Origin: Pseudoruminococcus_B sp937901805
GTDB taxonomy: Bacteria; Bacillota; Clostridia; Oscillospirales; Ruminococcaceae
Assembly: GCA_963560245.1 (NCBI GenBank)
Contig: CAUWNS010000004.1
Location: 62,001 to 126,000, forward strand
Length of the DNA stretch: 64,000 nt
Reading direction: 5' to 3'
Notes under the pieces: model-generated
What the model was told of the DNA's origin: nothing
Database searches by the model: none
Seen by the model: only the letters and a program-made list of their open reading frames with translations
Shown: positions 52,154-60,825 of the stretch, one piece after another
How the letters are laid out: the number at the start of each line of letters is the position of its first letter
Numbering within the stretch: the stretch's first letter is position 1
Translations under genes and position numbers: made by a program

Positions 52154-52675
52154 TTGCCAAGTGAGAAGGTACTCGCGTCAAAGAAACAAGTCGTCGCTGA
52201 TCTCGTTGCAAAACTGAACAATTCAGCTGCAGGCGTACTCGTTGACTATAAAGGAATCAATGTTGCAGACGATACAAAACTCCGTAAGGAGCTGCGTGAA
52301 GCTGGTGTTGAATATTCCGTCGTCAAGAACACCCTGCTCCGTTTTGCAGTCAAAGAAGCTGGCCTTGATGAGATGGAATCTGTTCTGGAAGGAACCACTG
52401 CTCTGGCAGTTTCCGAGAACGATCCAATCGCTCCCGCAAGAATCCTTGCAAAATATGCAGATTCTATCCCGGGCGATACTTTTAAAATTAAGAGCGGCTT
52501 TATGGACGGCGCAGTCATCAGTGTAGACACTGTCAATGAGATTGCAAAAATCCCGCCAAAAGAAACTCTTATTGCCCAGATGCTCAGCAGCTTGAATGCA
52601 AGCATCGCAAACTTTGCTATCGTTCTTGATCAGATTGCAAAGAAACAGGAACCGGCAGAAGCTTCTGCTGAATAA
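52154..52675 (+). CDS. rplJ: 50S ribosomal protein L10
   Basis: A 173-residue L10 starting with TTG, preceded by CAGGAGGTG. It contains DYKGINVADDTKLRKELREA. It anchors L7/L12 dimers on the stalk and controls its own operon through the leader. Confidence 0.96.
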   Translation: MPSEKVLASKKQVVADLVAKLNNSAAGVLVDYKGINVADDTKLRKELREAGVEYSVVKNTLLRFAVKEAGLDEMESVLEGTTALAVSENDPIAPARILAKYADSIPGDTFKIKSGFMDGAVISVDTVNEIAKIPPKETLIAQMLSSLNASIANFAIVLDQIAKKQEPAEASAE

Positions 52676-52707
52676 TTTTATTTTTGTAACATACGGAGGT
52701 AAATACC

Positions 52708-53079
52708 ATGGCTTCAGAGAAAATTTTGAACATGATTGAAGAAGTAAAATCTCTTACCGTCCTCGAGCTCAACGAGCTTGTAAAAGCCCTTGAGGAAGAA
52801 TTCGGCGTTTCCGCAGCAGCAGTTGCAGTTGCAGCTCCGGCAGCAGGTGGCGCAGCAGCGGAAGAGAAATCTGAGTTTGACGTCGTCCTGGCAAATGCTG
52901 GCGGCAGCAAGATGGGCGTTATCAAGATCGTCAAAGAGATCACTGGTCTCGGCCTGAAAGAGTCCAAGGCTCTGGTTGACGAAGCTCCGAAGACTATCAA
53001 AGAAGGCGTTTCCAAGGCTGACGCTGAAGAAATGAAGAAGAAACTCGAAGAGGCCGGCGCTACTGTCGAACTCAAATAA
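52708..53079 (+). CDS. rplL: 50S ribosomal protein L7/L12
   Basis: A 123-residue L7/L12 with an N-terminal dimer domain, an Ala-rich hinge (near 35-55) and the C-terminal domain KMGVIKIVKEITGLGLKEAK-like sequence. It recruits translational GTPases. The start follows ACGGAGGT. Confidence 0.97.
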   Translation: MASEKILNMIEEVKSLTVLELNELVKALEEEFGVSAAAVAVAAPAAGGAAAEEKSEFDVVLANAGGSKMGVIKIVKEITGLGLKESKALVDEAPKTIKEGVSKADAEEMKKKLEEAGATVELK

Positions 53080-53100
53080 GTGGATTTTTAAAAACTGGAA

Positions 53101-53131
53101 AGAGCTGTGCACATCTGCACAGCTCTTTTTT
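53101..53131 (+). terminator. terminator of rplJ-rplL
   Basis: AGAGCTGTGCA and TGCACAGCTCT around CATC, followed by TTTTT. Confidence 0.92.
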
Positions 53132-53210
53132 GCTTGGATAAGTGAATGAGAAAGAAAAGACTTGATGAACATTAGTTCTCATGTTAAGCTGATAACGGGG
53201 AGGGGTTTTT

Positions 53211-54950
53211 GTGGAGTATCGGTTGATTTTATCTAAAAAAGAGTTAAAGCCGTATTTCCCTCAGTTGATGCAGGCAAGACAGCTTGCCGTGGATACAGAG
53301 ACAACGGGGCTGGATCCTCATACGAACCGTTTGCGTTTGATTCAGCTCTATGCCAAGGGTCTTCCCGTATTGGTTCTTGACTGTACATCTTTTTTACCAG
53401 AAGGGAAAGGGCTTCTAATAGAACTATTTGATGAAAAACGTGTGAAAGTATTTCAGAATGCAAAATTTGATTTACAGTTTTTACAGGCTAATGGAATCGG
53501 CGCAATGCCGCCGGTATTTGATACTATGCTTGCCGGAGCATTGCTGCGTTCCTCCGGCGGGCCGCGGAGCGTATCCATGAAAACGCTGGCAGAGTATTAC
53601 TTGGATGAGGAAGTTTCTAAAGAGGAACGCGCGACGGACTGGAGCGGTACTCTCGGTGAGGAGCAATTGCTCTATGCAGCAAAAGATGCGCAGATTACCC
53701 TGCGGCTGCGGGAAGCATTGGTGCCCCATCTTGTGAAAAACCGGCTGACTGAGGTTGCAAAGCTGGAATTCGACTGCGTCTTTGCAGTCGCCCAGATGGA
53801 GTACCACGGGGTATTTCTGGATATGCAGAAATGGGCACTTTTAGAGAAAAAAACACAGCAGGAACTGGATCAGGCGCTCGAACAAATATACCAATATACG
53901 GGGCGCCCGGTTGCCCAGACAACTCTCTGGGGAGAGGAAATCAGCGTCGGGCTGAATCTGGACAGCCCAAAACAACTCCAGGAAATTTTACATGCGAACG
54001 GAATACGGACTGATGCGACGTCTAAGCATGCACTGGCCGAGTACCAGGATCATCCGCTGGTTCGGGCACTCTTAGAATACAGAAAGGCAGCGAAGGCTCT
54101 GAATAGTTTTTTATTGCCAATTCCACAGATGAGAAACCCGGTGACCCAGCGTCTCCATGCCCATTATGGACAAATCGGGGCGCCCAGCGGGCGGATGAGT
54201 TGCGGGGGGCCGAACATCCAGCAAATCCCACGGGAACATGCATTCCGGGAATGTTTCTGCGCGCCGCAGGGGCGTACTCTGGTGATTGCAGATTACAGCC
54301 AGATTGAACTACGTGTTGCAGCAGAAATAGCAGGAGATCACAGGATGATTGCCGCGTACCGACAAGGGCAGGATTTGCACCGTCTGACTGCTTCCCTAGT
54401 GTCCGGCAAGCCGCTTGGCCTGATCACCAAACAGGAGCGCCAGGCCGCAAAAGCGATTAACTTTGGACTGATTTATTCTATGGGCGCCAAAGGGCTGCAA
54501 GCCTACGCACAGGAAACATATGGCGTCCCCATGAGTTTGGAGCAGGCAGAACGGTTCCGCAGGCGCTTTTTTGAAGCTTACACGGGAATCCGGGAATGGC
54601 ATGAACGAATCCGGAGAAATCCTCCAAGAGAGACGAGAACCATGAGCGGACGGAAAAATACCTATCCAGTAGGAAAGATCGGGATTTCCGGGATGTATAA
54701 TACCCCAGTACAGGGAACGGCGGCAGATATTGCCAAAAAAGCGCTTGGAATGCTGGCGCAGCGTCTTCCGGAGGATACCCTGCTGATTGGGATGGTACAC
54801 GATGAAATCCTGCTTGAGGCGCCGGAAGAGCAGGGGGAAGCGATGGCAGAACTGTTGAAATCAACAATGGAAGAGGCAGGAGCTTGCTATTTAAAACGGG
54901 TTCCAGTAGTCGCCGAGGTCAGTATTTCTCCGGATTGGTCTGGAAAATAG
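53211..54950 (+). CDS. short family-A DNA polymerase with 3'-5' exonuclease
   Basis: A 579-residue polymerase. Residues 10-180 are a DEDD 3'-5' exonuclease (VDTETTGLD near 28, with later FQNAKFDLQFL and AAKDAQITLRL). Residues 200-579 are a Pol I polymerase: motif A VIADYSQIELRVAAEIAGD (near 360), motif B RQAAKAINFGLIYSMGAKG (near 410) and motif C MVHDEILLE (near 529). The 5' nuclease domain of normal Pol I is absent. The start is GTG. The form is like phage or accessory polymerases, so it is probably not the cell's main Pol I. It is followed 11 bases later by a broken ATPase gene. Confidence 0.9.
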   Translation: MEYRLILSKKELKPYFPQLMQARQLAVDTETTGLDPHTNRLRLIQLYAKGLPVLVLDCTSFLPEGKGLLIELFDEKRVKVFQNAKFDLQFLQANGIGAMPPVFDTMLAGALLRSSGGPRSVSMKTLAEYYLDEEVSKEERATDWSGTLGEEQLLYAAKDAQITLRLREALVPHLVKNRLTEVAKLEFDCVFAVAQMEYHGVFLDMQKWALLEKKTQQELDQALEQIYQYTGRPVAQTTLWGEEISVGLNLDSPKQLQEILHANGIRTDATSKHALAEYQDHPLVRALLEYRKAAKALNSFLLPIPQMRNPVTQRLHAHYGQIGAPSGRMSCGGPNIQQIPREHAFRECFCAPQGRTLVIADYSQIELRVAAEIAGDHRMIAAYRQGQDLHRLTASLVSGKPLGLITKQERQAAKAINFGLIYSMGAKGLQAYAQETYGVPMSLEQAERFRRRFFEAYTGIREWHERIRRNPPRETRTMSGRKNTYPVGKIGISGMYNTPVQGTAADIAKKALGMLAQRLPEDTLLIGMVHDEILLEAPEEQGEAMAELLKSTMEEAGACYLKRVPVVAEVSISPDWSGK

Positions 54951-54961
54951 GAGGGAAATCC

Positions 54962-55690
54962 ATGGAGAATCGGTATCTACTGTCTGTAAAGGTCAAGCCG
55001 GAAGTCGAGGAACAGAAAGGATATCCTTTTTCCCTGCCGGTAGTAAGAAACCTGATTGTACAAGAAGAATTGGTTTTTCCCGTGCCGGTTACCTTTTTTG
55101 TGGGTGAAAACGGAACTGGGAAAAGCGATCGCTGTGGTATACGGCTTTAATCCAGAGGGCGGTACGCGCAACTTTCGTTTTTCCACCAGGGAGACCCATT
55201 TCGGACTGTATAGATATCTGACTTTAGTGAATGGGATCCATCTGCCCAAGGATGTTTTTTTCCTGCGTGCAGAGAGCTTTTACAACGTATCTTCGGAAAT
55301 CGATGTGCTCAATGAAATCGATGGTGTGCTTTTGCGATCTTACGGTGGAAAATTGCCCACCGGTATTCCCATGGGGAGAGCTTTTTGACGTTGGTGAAAG
55401 AGCGGTTTGGAGGAGAAGGGATCTACCTGTTGGATGAGCCGGAATCCACGCTGTCTCCGACAGGGCAGTTCGCCCTGATTTCCGCGATCAATCGCCTGGT
55501 TAAAAAGAGCGCGCAGCTTTTGATTGCCACCCATTCCCCAATCTTGCTTAGTTTTCCTGGCGCAGCCATCTATCAGTTTTCAGAGCAGGGCATTGAACAG
55601 AGGGAATATGAGTATACCGATCATTACCAGCTGACCAAACGCTTTTTGGAAAACCCAAAGCGGATGCTGGATATCCTGCTGCATGAGTAA
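54962..55690 (+). pseudogene. frameshifted AAA/ABC-type ATPase
   Basis: An ATPase gene in three frames. Frame one runs from the ATG at 54962 (AGGAGGG before it) to the P-loop GENGTGKS and then goes out of frame. Frame two resumes with AIAVVYGFNPEGGTRNF up to YGGKLP. Frame three resumes with YSHGESFLTLVKERF, the Walker B LLDEPESTLSP and the His switch IATHSPILLSFPG. The first break fits a loss of about 13-14 bases after the P-loop Ser (near 55125). The second fits a one-base loss near 55357. An intact copy would be about 245 residues. Confidence 0.85.
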
Positions 55691-55793
55691 CAGGAATAGA
55701 AGATGAAATAAAACGCTTGGCAGGGGAGGAGATGGTTCCGCCCCTGTTTTTTTAGGCGGAACCAAATAAACTATGAAATTATTGTGAATCTGC

Positions 55794-55822
55794 TTGACAA
55801 TTGGATGGCTTCGTGTTACATT
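55794..55822 (+). promoter_or_regulatory. heat-shock operon promoter
   Basis: TTGACA, 17 bases and TACATT upstream of the CIRCE element: a sigma-A promoter. Confidence 0.75.
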
Positions 55823-55836
55823 TAATACTGTTGAAA

Positions 55837-55863
55837 TTAGCACTCTATTGAACAGAGTGCTAA
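55837..55863 (+). promoter_or_regulatory. CIRCE operator for HrcA
   Basis: TTAGCACTC, nine bases and GAGTGCTAA: a perfect CIRCE inverted repeat, placed just after the promoter and 46 bases before hrcA. HrcA should bind here and repress the operon. Confidence 0.98.
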
Positions 55864-55908
55864 TAGATTGGGCTTTGAAATCGCCTTTGGAAAATGAGGT
55901 GATATGAG

Positions 55909-56937
55909 GTGAGTTCTGAGCTGGATGCAAGAAAACTGGATATCCTGCGTGCGGTTGTGAAAACCTATATTGCCACCAGTCTGCCGGTGGGTTCCAAGGT
56001 GGTTTCCTCCATGCTGGAAATCCCGGTTTCTTCGGCGACCATCCGCAATGAAATGGCAGCCCTGATCAAACTCGGGTATCTGGAACAGCCGCATACCTCG
56101 GCGGGAAGAGTCCCTTCGCACCGTGGTATCCGTCTTTACCTCAACGAGTTGATGCACACAGAACCGCTGGAGCAGGAAGACCGCGATTTGATTGATTCCT
56201 ATTTTAATATCCGCGATCCGGATCCGATCCGGCTGCTTTCCGAATGCGGAAAAATGCTCTGCTATTTGACCGATTGCGCGGCTGTGGTCACAACCATTGC
56301 CCCGCGGGGTGCACAGGTTGCCAAGATTGACGTGATCCAGATCAGCAAAAAGAATTTCCTGCTGCTTTTGGTCACCTCTTCCGGGCAGGTACGCAGCAAA
56401 CGGTGCAGTTTGGAACTGGATATGCCGTTTGAAGCACTGGCCTTTTTTACAAGGCTTGTCAATGATCGGTTCTGCGGGTTGAAACTGACGCGGATTACCA
56501 GAGAATTGATTCAAGCGATTGCCGTACAGTTGGGCGAGTATACATTGATGTTCACCCCGCTTCTGGTGCAGATTTATGATTTGGCCCAGAGCGCCTGCCG
56601 TGATAATATTTATTTAACAGGAGAAACGAATCTTCTTGCATATAAAGAATTTGATGGCAGAGCGAGAGAACTTTTGAGTTTTCTGGAAAACAAGGAGGAA
56701 TTGCTGGAAATCCTTTCCCATGCAGTGCATCCCATTAACATCCTCATTGGAAGGGAAACCCAAAAAGAGGAACTGACCGACGTCAGTATTGTAGCAGCAC
56801 GCTATACAGTTCCGGATTATATGGCCGGCTGCGTAGGTGTCGTTGGGCCTTCCAGAATGGATTATCCAAGGCTTTTGCCAAAGATTGAGTATTTTTCCTC
56901 AGTCCTGTCAAAGATTCTGACAGAGACAGTGGGATAA
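55909..56937 (+). CDS. hrcA: heat-inducible repressor HrcA
   Basis: A 342-residue HrcA with a winged helix (VSSATIRNEMAALIKLGYLEQPHTSAGRVPS) and a GAF-like C-terminal domain (VGVVGPSRMDYPRLLP, quoted in part). It represses from CIRCE and needs GroE for folding. The start is GTG with TGAGGTGATATGAG upstream. Confidence 0.96.
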   Translation: MSSELDARKLDILRAVVKTYIATSLPVGSKVVSSMLEIPVSSATIRNEMAALIKLGYLEQPHTSAGRVPSHRGIRLYLNELMHTEPLEQEDRDLIDSYFNIRDPDPIRLLSECGKMLCYLTDCAAVVTTIAPRGAQVAKIDVIQISKKNFLLLLVTSSGQVRSKRCSLELDMPFEALAFFTRLVNDRFCGLKLTRITRELIQAIAVQLGEYTLMFTPLLVQIYDLAQSACRDNIYLTGETNLLAYKEFDGRARELLSFLENKEELLEILSHAVHPINILIGRETQKEELTDVSIVAARYTVPDYMAGCVGVVGPSRMDYPRLLPKIEYFSSVLSKILTETVG

Positions 56938-57014
56938 CATACAATATCCGGCGCCAGATACCGGTGCCAATATACGGTTTCCAAAGCAAACCGTATGAAA
57001 GGAGTTACATTTCA

Positions 57015-57569
57015 GTGCCAAACAAAAAGACAGGCAAAAATGATCCTGAAAAAAAGGAAAAAAAGACAGAAAACGTGAATACTCCTGAACAAGGAGATGC
57101 GGCGGCGCCTGCGAAGGAGCCTGAAACAGCGAACAAACCATCTCCTCTGGAAGAGGAAAATGCACAATTAAGAGATAAGCTGCTGCGGACATTGGCGGAA
57201 TACGATAATTTCCGTAAGCGCAGCCAGAAGGAAAAGGAATCCATTTATCCGGACGCTGTTGCACAGACGGTAAAGGGTTTTCTGCCCGTTCTTGACAATT
57301 TTGAGCGCGCCATGGCGTTTGAATGCGCGGATGCAGAATTCCGCAAAGGCATGGATTTGATTCAAAAGGCATTTGGAGATACGCTTTCCAAGCTTGGCGT
57401 TGAGGAAATTCCGGCGCTTGGAGAGCCGTTTGATCCGAATCTACACAGCGCGGTGATGCACGTGGAAGATGAAAGCTTTTCTGAAAACACAATCTGCGAA
57501 GTGTTCCAGAAGGGTTACAAAATGGGAGACCGGGTAATCCGGTTTGCCATGGTAAAAGTGGCAAATTAA
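57015..57569 (+). CDS. grpE: nucleotide exchange factor GrpE
   Basis: A 184-residue GrpE: a charged N-terminus, a long helix and the signature LGVEEIPALGEPFDPNLHSA with VFQKGYKMGDRVIRFAMVKV. The GTG at 57015 follows AAAGGAG; frames upstream are not used. It releases ADP from DnaK. Confidence 0.95.
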   Translation: MPNKKTGKNDPEKKEKKTENVNTPEQGDAAAPAKEPETANKPSPLEEENAQLRDKLLRTLAEYDNFRKRSQKEKESIYPDAVAQTVKGFLPVLDNFERAMAFECADAEFRKGMDLIQKAFGDTLSKLGVEEIPALGEPFDPNLHSAVMHVEDESFSENTICEVFQKGYKMGDRVIRFAMVKVAN

Positions 57570-57641
57570 AATTCAGCACCCCAAATCAGTTTTGAAATTG
57601 GAGAAAAGACCATTGAGTTTACTTAGGAGGTAACTTTTATT

Positions 57642-59477
57642 ATGGGAAAAATTATTGGTATTGACCTTGGTACAACAAACTCCTGCGTTGCTGTTATGGA
57701 AGGCGGCGAGGCGGTTGTCATTGCAAATGCAGAGGGCGCAAGAACTACTCCTTCTGTCGTAGCATTTACCAAAGATGGAGAGAGAATTGTCGGCCAGGTG
57801 GCAAAACGCCAGGCAATTACAAATCCGGATAAGACCGTAAGTTCCATCAAACGGCACATGGGTTCCAACTATAAGGTCAACATTGACGGAAAGGACTATA
57901 CCCCGCAAGAGATCTCTGCAATGACACTGCAAAAGCTCAAGGGAGATGCAGAGGCATATCTCGGCAGCCCGGTAACGGAAGCGGTTATCACTGTCCCGGC
58001 ATATTTTACCGATGCGCAGCGTCAGGCTACTAAGGACGCCGGCAAGATTGCTGGGCTGGATGTTAAGAGAATCATCAACGAGCCGACCGCTGCGGCACTT
58101 GCTTATGGCGTTGACAAGGAAAATGATCAGAAGATCATGGTGTATGACCTTGGCGGCGGTACTTTTGATGTTTCCATTATTGAGATGGGCGACGGCGTCC
58201 AGGAAGTCCTTGCAACCGCAGGAAATAATCACCTTGGCGGCGATGACTTTGATGAGAGAATCATGAACCACCTCGCCGATGAATTTAAAGCTTCCACCGG
58301 GATTGATCTGAGAAACGATAAGATGGCGATGCAGAGATTGAAAGAAGCTGCAGAAAAGGCGAAAATCGATCTTTCCGGAATGACCACTGCTCAGATCAAC
58401 CTTCCGTTTATCACCGCAGATGCAACCGGCCCGAAGCATTTGGATACTACGCTGACCCGTGCGAAATTTAATGAGTTGACTGCAGATCTGGTTGAGGCAA
58501 CGATGGGGCCTGTCCGTCAGGCTTTGAAGGACGCGGGTCTGAATGCTGGCGAGCTGGATAAAATCCTGCTGGTCGGCGGTTCTTCCCGTATCCCGGCTGT
58601 CCAGGAAGCGGTGAAAAATATTACCGGAAAAGATCCGTTTAAGGGAATCAACCCGGACGAATGTGTCGCAATTGGTGCGGCAATCCAGGGCGGCGTCCTC
58701 GGCGGAGAGGTCAAAGGTTTGCTGCTTCTCGACGTCACCCCGCTGTCCCTGGGCTTGGAAACCCTTGGCGGCGTATTTACCAAAATCATTGAGCGGAATA
58801 CCACAATCCCGACGAAGAAATCCCAGGTATTCTCGACGGCAGCCGATAACCAGACCTCTGTAGAAATCCACATCTTGCAGGGCGAGCGTGAATTTGCAAA
58901 GGATAACAAATCCCTTGGCATGTTCCGTCTGGACGGAATCCCACCGGCAATGAGAGGGGTTCCTCAGATTGAGGTTACCTTTGACATTGATGCAAACGGC
59001 ATTGTCCATGTTTCGGCTAAGGATCTGGGCACTGGAAAAGAACAGCAGATTACAATTACTTCTTCCACCAACATGTCCAAAGAGGATATCGAAAAAGCGG
59101 TAAAGGAATCCGAGCAGTTTGCGGCTGAGGACAAAAAACGCAGAGAGGAGACCGATCTGCGCAACAACGCAGACCAGATGGTTTACCAGTCTGAAAAGAC
59201 GATCTCCGATATGGGAGACAAACTGGACGCCAATGACAAGACCGAACTCCAGCAAAAGATCGATGCACTGAAAGAGGCGTTAAAGGGTACTGATGTAGAG
59301 GCGATCAAGGCAAAACAAGAGGATTTGCAGAAGAAATTCTATGATGTCTCTGCAAAGGTTTACCAGGCTGCTCAGCAGCAGGGTCAGCCGAATGACGCCC
59401 AGCAGGAAGGCGCACAGACAAATAATGATAATGTCGTCGATGCAGATTACAGAGAAGTTGACGACGACAAGAAATAA
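57642..59477 (+). CDS. dnaK: molecular chaperone DnaK
   Basis: A 611-residue Hsp70. IIGIDLGTTNSCVAVMEGG starts the ATPase domain, with VYDLGGGTFDVSII and ILLVGGSSRIPAVQE as the other Hsp70 signatures. The substrate domain follows from about 360. It lacks the 24-residue insertion near residue 80, as in other Gram-positive DnaKs. The start follows TAGGAGGTAA. Confidence 0.97.
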   Translation: MGKIIGIDLGTTNSCVAVMEGGEAVVIANAEGARTTPSVVAFTKDGERIVGQVAKRQAITNPDKTVSSIKRHMGSNYKVNIDGKDYTPQEISAMTLQKLKGDAEAYLGSPVTEAVITVPAYFTDAQRQATKDAGKIAGLDVKRIINEPTAAALAYGVDKENDQKIMVYDLGGGTFDVSIIEMGDGVQEVLATAGNNHLGGDDFDERIMNHLADEFKASTGIDLRNDKMAMQRLKEAAEKAKIDLSGMTTAQINLPFITADATGPKHLDTTLTRAKFNELTADLVEATMGPVRQALKDAGLNAGELDKILLVGGSSRIPAVQEAVKNITGKDPFKGINPDECVAIGAAIQGGVLGGEVKGLLLLDVTPLSLGLETLGGVFTKIIERNTTIPTKKSQVFSTAADNQTSVEIHILQGEREFAKDNKSLGMFRLDGIPPAMRGVPQIEVTFDIDANGIVHVSAKDLGTGKEQQITITSSTNMSKEDIEKAVKESEQFAAEDKKRREETDLRNNADQMVYQSEKTISDMGDKLDANDKTELQQKIDALKEALKGTDVEAIKAKQEDLQKKFYDVSAKVYQAAQQQGQPNDAQQEGAQTNNDNVVDADYREVDDDKK

Positions 59478-59496
59478 GGGTAAATTCAACCTGGTA

Positions 59497-59526
59497 GGGC
59501 TGCCAAAAACTCTTTGGCAGCCCTTT
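59497..59526 (+). terminator. hairpin between dnaK and dnaJ
   Basis: GGGCTGCCAAA and TTTGGCAGCCC form a perfect 11-bp stem, followed by only TTTGCC. It probably reduces readthrough into dnaJ and does not block it. Confidence 0.65.
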
Positions 59527-59590
59527 GCCGGGAAAGCGCGCCGAATATCGTCAGGCTGCGCGGAGAAAGAGACTTTAAAGGGTGGTTTCA

Positions 59591-60760
59591 TTGGCTGATA
59601 AAAGAGATTACTATGAAGTTCTCGGCGTCGAGCGCGGCTGTTCTGACGACGAGCTGAAAAAAGCTTACCGGAAGCTTGCAAAAAAATACCATCCGGATTT
59701 AAACCCCGGCGATAAGGAAGCGGAGACAAAGTTTAAAGAAGTAAATGAAGCCTATGAGGTACTTTCCGACAGTCAGAAACGTGCGCGCTATGATCAATTT
59801 GGTCACGCAGGCGTTGATCCGTCCTATGGCGGAGGCGGGGGCGCTTCTTACGGCGCAGGGTTTGACTTTTCTGATCTTGGCGATCTAGGAGATATTTTTG
59901 GGAGTTTCTTTGGCGGCGGATTTGGGCAGTCCCGAACCCGCAATCCAAACGCCCCAATGCGCGGGGCGGATACCCGTTCTTCGATTAACCTCAGTTTTCT
60001 GGAAGCGGCTAAAGGCTGTAAAAAAGACGTCACGGTGTCCCATCTGGAGCAGTGCCCGGATTGTAACGGCAATGGATGCGCAAACGGCAGCTCTCCGGAA
60101 GTATGCCCGGATTGTAACGGTACCGGACAGGTGCGCGTGAGCCAGCGCACCCCGTTCGGCATGGTGCAGACCCAGCGGGCATGTTCCCGCTGTCATGGCA
60201 CAGGCCGGATTATCAAAAACCCCTGTAAGTCCTGTCATGGAACAGGGCGTATCCGCAAGAGCAAAAAGCTGGAAGTCAATATCCCGGCAGGAATTGACGA
60301 TGGGCAGACCTTTGTCGTACGAGGACAGGGCGATGCGGGGACTAATGGAGGACCGGCAGGAGATTTAAATGTCACGGTTTCTGTCCGCCCAGATCCACTG
60401 TTTGACCGCGATGGATATGATGTCTGGTGCGAGATCCCTCTGACCTTTTCACAAGCTGTGCTGGGCTGTGAAGTAACTGTTCCGACGATTGACGGGAAAG
60501 TGAAATACAATGTCCAGGAGGGAACCCAGCCCGGTACGACCTTCCGTTTGAGGGGAAAAGGGATTCCCTATGTCAACGGACGGGGAAAAGGCGACCAGTA
60601 TGTCAAGGTAAATATTGAAGTGCCCCGTAACCTTTCTTCCAAACAAAAAGAGGCGTTGAAAGAATTCGATTCCCTGACTTCAGACAATATGAACTATGAA
60701 AAGCGGAAAAACTTCTTCGATAAGCTCAAAGACTTTATGAGCGGACGGGAAGAACGCTGA
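59591..60760 (+). CDS. dnaJ: chaperone DnaJ
   Basis: A 389-residue type I J-protein: a J domain with KYHPDLNPGD, a Gly/Phe-rich stretch (near 75-115), and four zinc repeats (CPDCNGNG, CPDCNGTG, CSRCHGTG, CKSCHGTG). The TTG at 59591 is chosen because AAAGGGTGG is at the right distance; the in-frame GTG at 59582 lies within that site. It stimulates DnaK ATPase. Confidence 0.95.
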   Translation: MADKRDYYEVLGVERGCSDDELKKAYRKLAKKYHPDLNPGDKEAETKFKEVNEAYEVLSDSQKRARYDQFGHAGVDPSYGGGGGASYGAGFDFSDLGDLGDIFGSFFGGGFGQSRTRNPNAPMRGADTRSSINLSFLEAAKGCKKDVTVSHLEQCPDCNGNGCANGSSPEVCPDCNGTGQVRVSQRTPFGMVQTQRACSRCHGTGRIIKNPCKSCHGTGRIRKSKKLEVNIPAGIDDGQTFVVRGQGDAGTNGGPAGDLNVTVSVRPDPLFDRDGYDVWCEIPLTFSQAVLGCEVTVPTIDGKVKYNVQEGTQPGTTFRLRGKGIPYVNGRGKGDQYVKVNIEVPRNLSSKQKEALKEFDSLTSDNMNYEKRKNFFDKLKDFMSGREER

Positions 60761-60803
60761 AAACAGCCCCTTTCGGATGATTCCCGAAAGGGGCTGTTTG
60801 TCT
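60761..60803. terminator. terminator shared by dnaJ and the convergent gene
   Basis: AAACAGCCCCTTTCGG and CCGAAAGGGGCTGTTT form a perfect 16-bp stem with a seven-base loop. Confidence 0.9.
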
Positions 60804-60825
60804 GAACAGACTGATATCGAAGATA

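Noticed and set aside
55837..55863. Reading the inverted repeat before hrcA as a transposon end
   Set aside because: It matches the CIRCE consensus exactly and sits at the expected place.
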